DNA of 64,000 nucleotides from an uncultured beta proteobacterium. Lineage in GTDB: Bacteria > Pseudomonadota > Gammaproteobacteria > Burkholderiales > Burkholderiaceae_C. Every line of letters begins with the position of its first letter. Position 1 is the stretch's first letter. Shown one piece after another: positions 45,469-53,692 of this stretch. The position numbers were made by a program, and so were the translations under genes. The notes beneath the pieces are model-generated. The model was not told the DNA's origin, made no database searches, and worked only from the letters and a program-made list of their open reading frames with translations. The stretch covers positions 1 through 64,000 of the forward strand of contig CAJCCO010000037.1 of assembly GCA_903960915.1 (NCBI GenBank). Reading direction: 5' to 3'.

Positions 45469-47664
45469 ATGAAAAAATTTAAACCCGTCATTGCTCTGCT
45501 GCTTCTGGGCCTGCTGCTGGGTGCCTGGGTGGCACTGGACGCCGGCCGCTACCTGAGCCTGGACTACCTGCAACAAAGCCATACCGAGTTCGCCCGTCTG
45601 TACGCGCTGCACCCAGCCAGCGTGCTGGGGGCCTACCTGGCGCTGTACGTGCTGGTGTGCGCGCTGTCGCTACCCGGCGCCACCTTGCTAACGCTGGCTG
45701 GTGGTGCGGTGTTTGGCTTGTGGTGGGGCACGTTGGTGGTGTCGTTTGCCTCCAGCCTGGGGGCCACGCTGGCTTTTCTGGTGGCGCGCCATGTGCTGCG
45801 CGACAGCCTGGAGGCCCGCTTTGGCGCGCGCCTGGCCGAGTTCAACCAGGGCGTGGCACGCCAGGGCGCCTTGTACCTGTTCACCCTGCGCCTGGTGCCC
45901 CTGGTGCCGTTTTTCATCGTCAACCTGGGCATGGGTTTGACCCGCATGCGCACCCGCACCTTTTATGGCGTGAGCCAACTCGGCATGCTGGCCGGCACGC
46001 TGGTGTATGTGAACGCGGGCACGCAACTGGGCCGCCTCTCCAGCTTGCAAGCTATTTTGAGCCCCGCCCTGTTGGGCTCCTTCGTGCTGCTGGCCAGTTT
46101 CCCCTGGCTGGCGCGGCAAGGCCTGGGCTGGGTGCAACAGCGCCGGCTTTACGCCCGCTGGCAAGCCCAGAAGCCGCGCCGCTTTGACCGCAACCTGATC
46201 GTCATAGGCGCTGGCGCGGGCGGTCTGGTGTCGGCCTATATTGCTGCGGCGGTGAAGGCCCGGGTGACGCTGGTGGAAATGGGCGCCATGGGCGGCGACT
46301 GCCTGAACTATGGCTGCGTGCCCAGCAAGGCGCTGATTAAAAGCGCGCGGCTGGCGCACCAGATGCGCCACGGCGCACGCTATGGCCTGAGCGATACCGA
46401 GCCGGTGTTCCCTTTCAAAAACGTGATGCAGCGGGTGCAAGCCACGATTGCCGCCATTGCGCCACACGACAGCGTGGCGCGCTACACCGGCTTGGGCGTG
46501 GAAGTGCTGCAAGGCCATGCCCGGCTCATCAACCCCTGGACGGTGGAGATTACCGCCCCCGCCGTGGCCGGGCAAAGCGCACCGTCGGTGCAACGCCTGA
46601 GCAGCCGCGCCATTGTGCTGGCCACGGGCGCGCGCCCTTTGCTGCCGCCTTTCCTGAAAGACGCACAAGCCCAGGGCTTTAACGTGCTGACCAGCGACAC
46701 GCTGTGGCAGCACCTGGGCCAGCTTGAGACGCCCCCGCAGCGCCTGCTGGTGCTGGGCGGCGGCCCCATTGGTTGCGAGCTGGCGCAAAGCCTGGCGCGA
46801 CTGGGCGCGCAGGTGACCGTGCTGGAACAGGCGCCGCGCCTGTTGCTGCGCGAGGACGAAGACGTGAGCGCTCTGGTGCAAGACGCGCTGCAACAAGACG
46901 GTGTGCGGGTGCTGACCGGCCACACCGCGCTGCAGTGCGAACGTGACGCCGACGGCCACCCGCAACTGCGGGTGCAGCACCAGGGGCAAACGCTGCACCT
47001 GGGCTTTGAAACCCTGCTGTGCGCACTGGGACGCGAGGCCCGGCTGACCGGCCTGGGTCTGGAAGAACTGGGCATTCCCTGCGAGCGCACCGTCACCACC
47101 AACGCCTACCTGGAAACGTTGTACCCCAATATCTACGCCGCCGGTGACGTGGCAGGCCCCGAGCAGTTCACCCATGTGGCGGCGCACCAGGCCTGGTACG
47201 CCACGGTCAACGCGCTGTTTGGTGGCGTCAAGAAATTCAAGGTGGACACGCGCGTGCTACCGCGCACCACCTTCACCGACCCCGAGGTGGCGCGCGTGGG
47301 CTTGAACGAAACACAGGCGCGCGCGCAACAGGTGGCCTTTGAGGTCAGCCGCTTTGAATTGGCCGAGCTGGACCGGGCCATTGCCGACAGCGACACGCAA
47401 GGCTTTGTCAAAGTGCTGACGCGCCCGGGCAGCGACCAAATTTTGGGCGTGACACTGGTAGGCCGCCACGCCGGGGACCTGCTGGCCGAGTATGTGCTGG
47501 CCATGAAACACGGCCTGGGCCTGAACAAAATATTGGGCACGGTGCACAGCTACCCCACACTGGCCGAGGCCAACAAATACGCCGCCGGCGTGTGGAAGCG
47601 CGCCCACCAGCCTGAGCGGTTGCTGCGCTGGGCCAGGCGCTACCATGACTGGCGCCGGGGCTAA
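45469..47664 (+). CDS. fusion of a TVP38/DedA-like membrane domain and a flavin-disulfide reductase
   Basis: A 731-residue two-domain protein. Residues 1 to about 225 are a polytopic VTT/TVP38 (SNARE-associated Golgi) domain, with LALYVLVCALSLPGATLLTL and LRLVPLVPFFIVNLGMGLT. From about 240 on it is a class I pyridine nucleotide-disulfide oxidoreductase. The FAD loop is VIGAGAGGLVSAYIAA and the redox-active disulfide is Cys278/Cys283 in GGDCLNYGCVPSK. An NAD(P)H loop LVLGGGPIGCELAQSL and a dimer-interface HSYPTLAE dyad follow. Closest by motif to mercuric reductase/lipoamide dehydrogenase, without an N-terminal metal-binding domain. Substrate unknown. Confidence 0.9.
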   Translation: MKKFKPVIALLLLGLLLGAWVALDAGRYLSLDYLQQSHTEFARLYALHPASVLGAYLALYVLVCALSLPGATLLTLAGGAVFGLWWGTLVVSFASSLGATLAFLVARHVLRDSLEARFGARLAEFNQGVARQGALYLFTLRLVPLVPFFIVNLGMGLTRMRTRTFYGVSQLGMLAGTLVYVNAGTQLGRLSSLQAILSPALLGSFVLLASFPWLARQGLGWVQQRRLYARWQAQKPRRFDRNLIVIGAGAGGLVSAYIAAAVKARVTLVEMGAMGGDCLNYGCVPSKALIKSARLAHQMRHGARYGLSDTEPVFPFKNVMQRVQATIAAIAPHDSVARYTGLGVEVLQGHARLINPWTVEITAPAVAGQSAPSVQRLSSRAIVLATGARPLLPPFLKDAQAQGFNVLTSDTLWQHLGQLETPPQRLLVLGGGPIGCELAQSLARLGAQVTVLEQAPRLLLREDEDVSALVQDALQQDGVRVLTGHTALQCERDADGHPQLRVQHQGQTLHLGFETLLCALGREARLTGLGLEELGIPCERTVTTNAYLETLYPNIYAAGDVAGPEQFTHVAAHQAWYATVNALFGGVKKFKVDTRVLPRTTFTDPEVARVGLNETQARAQQVAFEVSRFELAELDRAIADSDTQGFVKVLTRPGSDQILGVTLVGRHAGDLLAEYVLAMKHGLGLNKILGTVHSYPTLAEANKYAAGVWKRAHQPERLLRWARRYHDWRRG

Positions 47665-47688
47665 GCCCTGGCCATTAGCCAACCATTT

Positions 47689-47721
47689 GCCACTAACTAG
47701 CCACCGACTAGCCACTGACCT
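47689..47721 (+). repeat. 11-nt tandem repeat, three copies
   Basis: GCCACTAACTA, GCCACCGACTA, GCCACTGACCT: three adjacent 11-nt units between the fusion gene and the DUF3047 gene. Related words (GCCATTAGCCA) occur just before. Confidence 0.75.
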
Positions 47722-47747
47722 GAACCCAAGCGCCCAAGTTCCTGCCT

Positions 47748-48554
47748 ATGCTTCATCTCGCCTCATTTTTTCGCCGCTGGTTTGTTCGGTCCTGCTGCTC
47801 TGTTGCGGAGTGGCGGCGCGCCCTGGCCGGCCTGTGCGCCGGCCTGCTGCTGGCAGGCGCGCAGGCGCAAAGCCTGCTCGCACCGCTGGTCAGTGCCAGT
47901 ACAAGTGCGGCCGCCTCGGTACCCGGCGAACCCTGGCGCGTGGTGGGCGTGGGCAAAGACAGCATTGCCGCGACGCGCTTTGACCTGGTGGCGCTGGACG
48001 GCGCCCCCGTGTTGCGCCTGCGCACCGAGCGCTCGTATGCCAATTTAGTGCATGACTTGCCGGCACTGCGCCTGGCACCCAACGCGGTGCTGCGCTGGCG
48101 CTGGCGCCTGGACCAGGGCCTGCCACTGGCCGACCTGCGGCGTAAAAGTGGTGACGATTCGCCCCTCAAAGTCTGCGCCCTGTTTGACTTGCCGGCTTCA
48201 CAACTCAGTTGGGGCGAACGCAGCCTGCTGCTGCTGGCGCGCAGCCTGAGCAAAGAAACCCTGCCGGGCGCCACCCTGTGCTACATCTGGGACACGCAAC
48301 TGCCCGAAGGCACGGTACTCGCCAACGCCTACAGCCAGCGGGTGCGCTACCTGGTGCTCAACGGGGCCAACGCACCGCTCAAGCAATGGGCCAGCCACGA
48401 GCGCCGTCTGAGCGCTGATTTTTTGCAAGCTTTTGGCCACGAGTCGCGCAGCGTGCCGCCGCTGGTGGCGGTGCTGGTGGGGGCCGATGCGGACAACACC
48501 GGGGGCAGCAGCCTGGCTTACGCCAGTGACCTGGTCTTGATCAACACGCCATAA
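47748..48554 (+). CDS. exported DUF3047 protein
   Basis: A 268-residue protein with a long signal segment (WRRALAGLCAGLLLAGAQAQ, cleavage near residue 41). The mature part fits the DUF3047 family: LRTERSYANLVHDLP, LRWRWRLDQGLPLADLR, KSGDDSPLKVCALFDLP and AYASDLVLI near the end. The fold resembles carbohydrate-binding beta sandwiches; function unknown. It lies 10 nt before the SelD-partner oxidoreductase and is probably co-transcribed with it. Confidence 0.82.
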   Translation: MLHLASFFRRWFVRSCCSVAEWRRALAGLCAGLLLAGAQAQSLLAPLVSASTSAAASVPGEPWRVVGVGKDSIAATRFDLVALDGAPVLRLRTERSYANLVHDLPALRLAPNAVLRWRWRLDQGLPLADLRRKSGDDSPLKVCALFDLPASQLSWGERSLLLLARSLSKETLPGATLCYIWDTQLPEGTVLANAYSQRVRYLVLNGANAPLKQWASHERRLSADFLQAFGHESRSVPPLVAVLVGADADNTGGSSLAYASDLVLINTP

Positions 48555-48564
48555 GGAGCACGCC

Positions 48565-49701
48565 ATGACCGGTCTGATGAAAGGCGCCATGCAGTCGCAC
48601 AAACACCTGGTGCTGCTGGGCGCAGGGCATGCGCACGTGCACTTGCTGGCGCAGGCCACGCGCCAGTCTTTCAACGGTGCGCGCGTGACGCTGGTGGCGC
48701 CGTTTGCGCGGCAGCTGTATTCGGGCATGGTGCCGGGCTTTGTGGCGGGCCATTACGCCTTGGACGACTGCGTGATTGCGCTGGCGCCGCTGCTGGAAAA
48801 AAACGGCATCCGCTGGCTGCAACAAAGCGTGACCGCCCTGGACGCCCAAAAGCGGCGGCTGCGCCTGGACGATGGTACGGATCTGGCCTACGACTGGCTC
48901 TCGGTCAACACCGGGCCAGTGCAAGACCGGCAGCTGCTGGAAACCAGCCTGCCCGGCGTGCGCGAACACGGTCTGTTTGTGCGCCCGATTGAAGCGTTTT
49001 GCCACCTCTGGCCGCAGGTGCTGGCGCTCGCAGCGCAACGCACGCTGCGCCTGGCCGTCATAGGCGGCGGCGCGGCGGGCCTTGAGCTGGTGATGGCGGT
49101 GCGCCAGCGCCTGCCCACGGCCTCGGTGACGCTGATTGCGGGTGAAGCCGGCTTGGGCACCAACTACCCCGATGGGGTGCAGCAGCGCCTTCGCTCGGCC
49201 TTGAAGGCGCGGCGCATCACGGTCTTGAACGAACGCGCCACCGCCTTGCACGCTGGTGAAATTGAGCTGGGCAACGGGGCGCGTCTGCTGTGCGATGTGC
49301 CTCTGGTGGCCACCGGTGCGCAGGCCCCGGCCTGGCTGCAGGGCAGCGACCTGGCGCTGGACGCGCAGGGTTTTATCGCGGTGGACGCCTGCCTGCGCTC
49401 TACCAACCACCCCGAGGTGCTGGCCGCAGGCGACGTGAGCGCTCGCCAGGACCGTCCCCTGGCGCGCAGCGGTGTGTATGCCGTGCGCGCCGGCCCGGCG
49501 CTGGCGCGCAACCTGGAAGCCCTGGTGGCCGGTCAACCCTTGCGCGAGCACCAACCACCCATCCACACGCTGAACCTGCTGTCCTGTGGCGACCAGCATG
49601 CCATTGCCACTTGGGGCAAGTTCAGCGCACAAGGGCGCTGGGTGTGGTGGTTCAAAGACTGGATAGACCGCTCGTTTGTGCAGCGCTTTCGCCGCCACTG
49701 A
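48565..49701 (+). CDS. pyridine nucleotide-disulfide oxidoreductase family protein (SelD-partner type)
   Basis: A 378-residue FAD/NAD(P)H protein of the NADH dehydrogenase-2-like fold. FAD loop LVLLGAGHAHVHLL; NAD loop LAVIGGGAAGLELVMAV; ATG(A/G)D-like segments VATGAQAPAWL and VLAAGDVSARQDRPLA. This matches the subfamily that in many bacteria is fused to the N terminus of SelD or encoded beside it, and here selD lies 0.6 kb away. AGGAG 7 nt before the ATG fixes the start. The proposed role in selenium reduction or delivery is inference. Confidence 0.83.
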   Translation: MTGLMKGAMQSHKHLVLLGAGHAHVHLLAQATRQSFNGARVTLVAPFARQLYSGMVPGFVAGHYALDDCVIALAPLLEKNGIRWLQQSVTALDAQKRRLRLDDGTDLAYDWLSVNTGPVQDRQLLETSLPGVREHGLFVRPIEAFCHLWPQVLALAAQRTLRLAVIGGGAAGLELVMAVRQRLPTASVTLIAGEAGLGTNYPDGVQQRLRSALKARRITVLNERATALHAGEIELGNGARLLCDVPLVATGAQAPAWLQGSDLALDAQGFIAVDACLRSTNHPEVLAAGDVSARQDRPLARSGVYAVRAGPALARNLEALVAGQPLREHQPPIHTLNLLSCGDQHAIATWGKFSAQGRWVWWFKDWIDRSFVQRFRRH

Positions 49702-49857
49702 AGGCGGCTGTCGCCTACTTGATGGCGGGGCGCAGGCTGTTAACGCTACCATCACCAAACCTTGAATTTCCGCACCCGCCGCGCCAGTTGCATTCCCTTA
49801 ACCTGGCGCACCCTTGATCACCACCTACCGGCCCCCTTCGGGCACAGAAAGAACCCC

Positions 49858-50250
49858 ATGACGATTGCCAATTACTGTGTGCTGGCCGCTTGTTTGCTGC
49901 CTACCTTGACCGCCGGCCTGGCCAAAGCCGGCAGCGCGAAACAGCCCCTGCGTGAAGGCGGTTACGACAACCGCAGCCCACGGGAATGGGCCGCGCGCCT
50001 GGGCGGCTGGAAGGCGCGCGCCATTGCGGCACAAAACAACGGCTTTGAGGCCCTGCCGCTGTTCATTGCAGCCGTCCTGCTGGCACAGCAAGCCCAGGCT
50101 GACCAGGCCCGCATTGACCTGCTGGCCATGACCTTTATTGCCCTGCGCCTGGCCTATGTGGCGTCTTACCTGATGAACCTGGGTACAGTGCGCACGCTGA
50201 TCTGGACAGCTGCCGTGGCCAGCAACATCGCGCTGCTGCTGATGGCGTGA
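49858..50250 (+). CDS. MAPEG family membrane protein
   Basis: A 130-residue protein with four membrane helices, starting at ATG 49858 (MTIANYCVLAACLLPTLTAG). The segment RAIAAQNNGFEALPLFIAAV corresponds to the MAPEG glutathione-binding signature. MAPEG enzymes act on lipophilic substrates with glutathione, but many bacterial members are uncharacterised. It is convergent with selD, with a pentanucleotide repeat between them. Confidence 0.85.
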   Translation: MTIANYCVLAACLLPTLTAGLAKAGSAKQPLREGGYDNRSPREWAARLGGWKARAIAAQNNGFEALPLFIAAVLLAQQAQADQARIDLLAMTFIALRLAYVASYLMNLGTVRTLIWTAAVASNIALLLMA

Positions 50251-50263
50251 TGAGAATGGCCGA

Positions 50264-50320
50264 GGCTTGGCTTGGCTTAATTGGCTTGGCTTGGCTTGGC
50301 TTGGCTTGTCTTAACTTGAC
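50264..50320 (+). repeat. pentanucleotide GGCTT repeat between the MAPEG gene and selD
   Basis: Three GGCTT units, a four-base AATT interruption, five more GGCTT, then degenerate GTCTT, AACTT, GACTT. It ends exactly at the selD stop codon. It lies between convergent genes, so any terminator would have to include it; no hairpin is evident. Confidence 0.92.
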
Positions 50321-51415
50321 TTAAAGCAGCACCAGCTTGGCGCCCGCGCTGGCGGGCACGATCTGGCCCATGTCGCGCGCATCGTCAAAGCCGTGTTGTT
50401 TGAAGATGGCCAGCACCGCCTGCACGGCCTCTGGCGCACATGACACCAGCAAGCCGCCGCTGGTTTGCGGGTCGCTCAGCAAGGCCTGGTCGACGGCAGA
50501 AAAACGGGTGGGCAGACTGATCTCATGGCCGTAACCGGCCCAATTGCGCCCAGACGCGCCGGTCACCATGCCCTGCGCGGCCAACTCCCGCACCCCGCTG
50601 AGCAAGGGCACCTGGTCCCAGTTCACCTGTACCGTACAGCCCGCGCCGCGCGCTATTTCCAGCGCGTGGCCCGCCAGGCCAAAGCCAGTCACATCGGTTA
50701 GCGCGTGCACGCCGTCCAGTGCCGCCAGCTCAGGGCCGGGGGTGTTGAGTTGGGTGGTGACGCGAATCATCTGGGCGTAGCCCGCCGCGTCGAGTTTTTC
50801 TTTTTTCAGCGCCGCCGACAAGATGCCCACGCCCAGCGGTTTGCCCAGAATCAGGCGGTCGCCCACGCGCGCATCGGCATTGCGCTTGACGCGTTTGGGG
50901 TGCACCAGACCCAAGGCCACCAGACCATAAATGGGCTCCACCGAGTCGATGGTGTGGCCCCCGGCAATCGGAATGCCCGCCGCGCGGCAAACCGAAGCGC
51001 CACCTTCCAAAATCTTGCCAATGGTCTCGGTGGACAGCACATTGATGGGCATGCCCACCAGCGCCAGCGCCATGATGGGTGTGCCCCCCGTGGCGTAGAC
51101 GTCGGAGATGGCGTTGGTGGCGGCAATGCGGCCAAAGTCAAACGGGTCGTCCACGATGGGCATGAAGAAGTCGGTGGTGGCAATCAGCGCCTGCTCGTCG
51201 TTGAGCTTGTAGACGGCTGCGTCGTCCGCCGTCTCAATGCCCACCATCAATTCCTTGGGAATGGGCATGGCAGGCATGCCTTTCAAAATGTCTGACAACA
51301 CGCCCGGAGCAATCTTGCAGCCACAGCCGCCGCCGTGGGACAGGCTGGTGAGGCGGGGTTGGCTTAGGGCCGTGGCGCCCGTTGAAAGGGCAGCGCTGGA
51401 AGTTGTAGTGCTCAT
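50321..51415 (-). CDS. selD: selenide, water dikinase (selenophosphate synthase)
   Basis: Makes selenophosphate from selenide and ATP, the selenium donor for selenocysteine and 2-selenouridine. It has 364 residues from ATG 51415. The active-site loop is LSHGGGCGCKIAPGVL, with Cys31 (equivalent to E. coli Cys17) and Lys34, so this is the cysteine form, not a selenoprotein. ATP and metal residues are in TADDAAVY, TTDFFMPIVDDPFDFG and AGGHTIDSVEPIYG. No selA, selB, selC or mnmH is in the window. Divergent from rpoH. Confidence 0.95.
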   Translation of the reverse strand: MSTTTSSAALSTGATALSQPRLTSLSHGGGCGCKIAPGVLSDILKGMPAMPIPKELMVGIETADDAAVYKLNDEQALIATTDFFMPIVDDPFDFGRIAATNAISDVYATGGTPIMALALVGMPINVLSTETIGKILEGGASVCRAAGIPIAGGHTIDSVEPIYGLVALGLVHPKRVKRNADARVGDRLILGKPLGVGILSAALKKEKLDAAGYAQMIRVTTQLNTPGPELAALDGVHALTDVTGFGLAGHALEIARGAGCTVQVNWDQVPLLSGVRELAAQGMVTGASGRNWAGYGHEISLPTRFSAVDQALLSDPQTSGGLLVSCAPEAVQAVLAIFKQHGFDDARDMGQIVPASAGAKLVLL

Positions 51416-51548
51416 AAGCTTTTGTAGTTTGGGGGGTGTCTTGCTGGGGTGCGCCATTATCCGCAAACGCGTAAACGTACTAACCCGCCTGCTTCAGCGG
51501 CTGCGCCTGACAAATATCAATAACTATGAACGGGATTGAACTTATGTC

Positions 51549-51575
51549 TTAGCACTCTCTCTTACCGAGTGCTAA
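51549..51575 (+). promoter_or_regulatory. perfect CIRCE operator (HrcA site) upstream of rpoH
   Basis: TTAGCACTC, nine spacer bases, GAGTGCTAA: the full CIRCE consensus with no mismatch, ending 31 nt before the rpoH ATG. TAATAT (51573-51578) overlaps its right end and could be a -10 box, and TTGAAC lies at 51536. Binding by HrcA (gene at 10550-11554) should repress rpoH. Confidence 0.96.
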
Positions 51576-51606
51576 TATTGCGGTCATGACGAAAAGGAGT
51601 TCTGGT

Positions 51607-52548
51607 ATGACGACTCAAACAGGCGTTTCAGGGGCCGTGCTGACGGTGGCTAACCCTTGGTCCTTGGTGCCCCCGCTGGGCAATTTGGAGGCCTATATCT
51701 CGGCGGCTAACCGCCTGCCGATGCTCACCCTGGAAGAAGAACAGGCGTTTTCCCGCAAGTTTCGGGCAGACAACGACCTGGACGCCGCCGGAAAACTGGT
51801 CTTGTCCCACCTGCGCCTGGTGGTGTCGGTGGCGCGCCAGTACCTGGGCTATGGCCTGCCGCACGGAGATTTGATTCAGGAAGGCAATGTGGGCCTGATG
51901 AAGGCGGTCAAGCGTTTCGACCCAGACCAGGGCGTGCGCCTGGTGAGCTACGCCATGCACTGGATCAAAGCCGAGATTCATGAATATATTTTGAAAAACT
52001 GGCGCATGGTGAAGGTGGCCACGACCAAGTCACAGCGCAAACTGTTTTTCAACCTGCGCTCCATGAAGCAGCGTTACAAGTCTGAAGATGCAGCGGCAGA
52101 TGCCGGTACGCACCGCGAAACCTTGAATGAAACACAGATCAACGCCATGGCGCGTGAGCTCAAGGTCAAGCGCGAAGAGGTGATTGAGATGGAAACCCGT
52201 TTGTCGGGGGGCGATGTGATGCTCGACCCCGGTTCGTCAGACGATGGCGAAGACGCGTTTGGCCCGATTGCCTACCTCACCGATGCCAACCACGAGCCCA
52301 CGGCCATGCTTGAAGCGCGTGAGCGCGACGTGCTGGCCAGCGACGGCATTGCGACGGCGCTTGATGCGCTGGACGACCGCAGCCGGCGCATTGTGGAAGA
52401 GCGCTGGCTCAAGGTCAACGACGACAACTCAGGCGGCATGACCCTGCATGACCTGGCGGCCGAGTACGGTGTCAGCGCCGAGCGCATTCGCCAGATTGAA
52501 GTGGCAGCGATGAAGAAGATGAAAAAGGCGCTGGCAGAATTTGCCTGA
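51607..52548 (+). CDS. rpoH: heat-shock sigma factor RpoH (sigma 32)
   Basis: RNA polymerase sigma factor for heat-shock genes. The product has 313 residues from ATG 51607, which has AAGGAG 8 nt upstream. Region 1.2/2 includes NLEAYISAANRLPMLTLEEE and DLIQEGNVGLMKAVKRFDP; region 2.4 HWIKAEIHEYILKNWRMVKV; the RpoH box lies in TTKSQRKLFFNLRS; region 4 ends YGVSAERIRQIEVAAMKKM. A perfect CIRCE sits in its leader, and a terminator follows it. Confidence 0.97.
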   Translation: MTTQTGVSGAVLTVANPWSLVPPLGNLEAYISAANRLPMLTLEEEQAFSRKFRADNDLDAAGKLVLSHLRLVVSVARQYLGYGLPHGDLIQEGNVGLMKAVKRFDPDQGVRLVSYAMHWIKAEIHEYILKNWRMVKVATTKSQRKLFFNLRSMKQRYKSEDAAADAGTHRETLNETQINAMARELKVKREEVIEMETRLSGGDVMLDPGSSDDGEDAFGPIAYLTDANHEPTAMLEARERDVLASDGIATALDALDDRSRRIVEERWLKVNDDNSGGMTLHDLAAEYGVSAERIRQIEVAAMKKMKKALAEFA

Positions 52549-52588
52549 AGTTCATCCGCTTCAAAGCCGAGCTCCGGCTTGATTCACA

Positions 52589-52625
52589 ATGCCCCTGCTG
52601 CCTTGCGCTGTCAGGGGCATTTTTA
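52589..52625 (+). terminator. rho-independent terminator of rpoH
   Basis: ATGCCCCTG pairs with CAGGGGCAT around a 14-nt loop, followed by TTTTA. Lies 40 nt after the rpoH stop and just before the Bug receptor gene. Confidence 0.8.
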
Positions 52626-52640
52626 CGAAGGAAAGTACCC

Positions 52641-53618
52641 ATGTCAAAGTTGTTTCCAAGGGCTGCCGTTTGGTTGACGGCCTGCGCCCTGTCCTTCAGC
52701 GTTTTCGGCCAAACAAGTACCGCCTGGCCGACTAAGACGGTGCAGATCGTGGTGGGGTTTCCGGCCGGTTCATCCCCCGACCTGACCGCGCGCACCCTGG
52801 CTGAGCCTTTGTCCAAGGCGCTGGGGCAGCCGGTGCTGGTGGTCAACAAGGTGGGCGCCGGGGGCAATATTGGTGCCGATTTTGTAGCCAAGGCCACCGA
52901 TGAGCACACCATCGGTTTGATGATCAACGGCAACATGACGATTGCCAAGTTGCTCAACCCTGCCCTGCCTTATGACCCACTCAAAGACCTGGCGCCGATC
53001 AGCCTGGTGGGGGTGTCGCCGCTGGTGTTAACAGCGCCACTGGGTGCGCCTGGTGTGACGGCCAAAGAATTTTTTCAAGCAGCAGCGCAGGCCGGTGACA
53101 AGTGGAGCTACGGCACACCGGGCGTGGGCACGGTGGGCCATATCGGCATGGAACTGCTCAAAAGCAAAACCGGCATCAACCCGGTGCATGTGCCCTACCC
53201 CGGCTACCCACAGGTGGCCAATGCCATGCTGGGCGGGCAGTTGCAGTTGTCCATGTTGCCGCCGGCCTTGGCCCTGGCGCAAATCAGCGGTGGCAAGTTG
53301 CGCGCCATTGGCGTGACCTCCAACGCCCGCAGCGCGCTGGTGCCCGACCTGCCCAGCATGGCAGAGGCCGGGGTGGCTGACTTCAACCTGGAAATCTGGA
53401 ACGCCGTGGCGGCGCCCCGTTCTATGCCGCCTGCGGTGGTGGCCAAACTGTCCGCGCTGATCAGTGAGATTGCCCGCTCGCCCGAGATCAAGCAAAAACT
53501 GTTGCAGCAAGGCTGGCAAGTGGTGGGCTCCACCGCCGAAGGCTTGGCCAGCCGCGTGAAGCTCGATACGGCCCAACTCGGCGCCATCATCAGCCAGCGC
53601 GCGATCAAAGTGGAGTAA
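52641..53618 (+). CDS. tripartite tricarboxylate transporter receptor (Bug family)
   Basis: A 325-residue periplasmic solute-binding protein with signal peptide (AAVWLTACALSFSVFGQ). Bug-family signatures: WPTKTVQIVVGFPAGSSPDL, ALGQPVLVVNKVGAGGNIGA, and YGTPGVGTVGHIGMELL. Such proteins are hugely expanded in Burkholderiales and usually bind carboxylates or other small acids; many work without linked TctA/TctB, as here. GAAGGAAAG precedes the ATG. Confidence 0.9.
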   Translation: MSKLFPRAAVWLTACALSFSVFGQTSTAWPTKTVQIVVGFPAGSSPDLTARTLAEPLSKALGQPVLVVNKVGAGGNIGADFVAKATDEHTIGLMINGNMTIAKLLNPALPYDPLKDLAPISLVGVSPLVLTAPLGAPGVTAKEFFQAAAQAGDKWSYGTPGVGTVGHIGMELLKSKTGINPVHVPYPGYPQVANAMLGGQLQLSMLPPALALAQISGGKLRAIGVTSNARSALVPDLPSMAEAGVADFNLEIWNAVAAPRSMPPAVVAKLSALISEIARSPEIKQKLLQQGWQVVGSTAEGLASRVKLDTAQLGAIISQRAIKVE

Positions 53619-53650
53619 GCCCTGTGCCCGGGGGCGCTGGCAGGTCTGGC

Positions 53651-53680
53651 GAAAAAGGCGGGGAAAGGCTGAGAAAGGCG
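53651..53680 (+). repeat. 10-nt tandem repeat, three copies
   Basis: GAAAAAGGCG, GGGAAAGGCT, GAGAAAGGCG: three adjacent 10-nt units in the short gap between the convergent Bug receptor and SCO genes. No clear terminator is present in this gap. Confidence 0.7.
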
Positions 53681-53692
53681 GTTTCTTGCGGC

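Noticed and set aside
45688-47187. 499-codon minus-strand frame
   Set aside because: Antisense to the well-supported fusion gene; no recognisable domain, composition dominated by Gln/His/Ala.
50264-50320. CRISPR-like array
   Set aside because: The unit is 5 nt with no spacers, and no cas gene is present; it is a simple sequence repeat.
50321-51415. SelD as a selenoprotein with in-frame TGA
   Set aside because: The active-site codon reads as Cys31 and the frame is open throughout.
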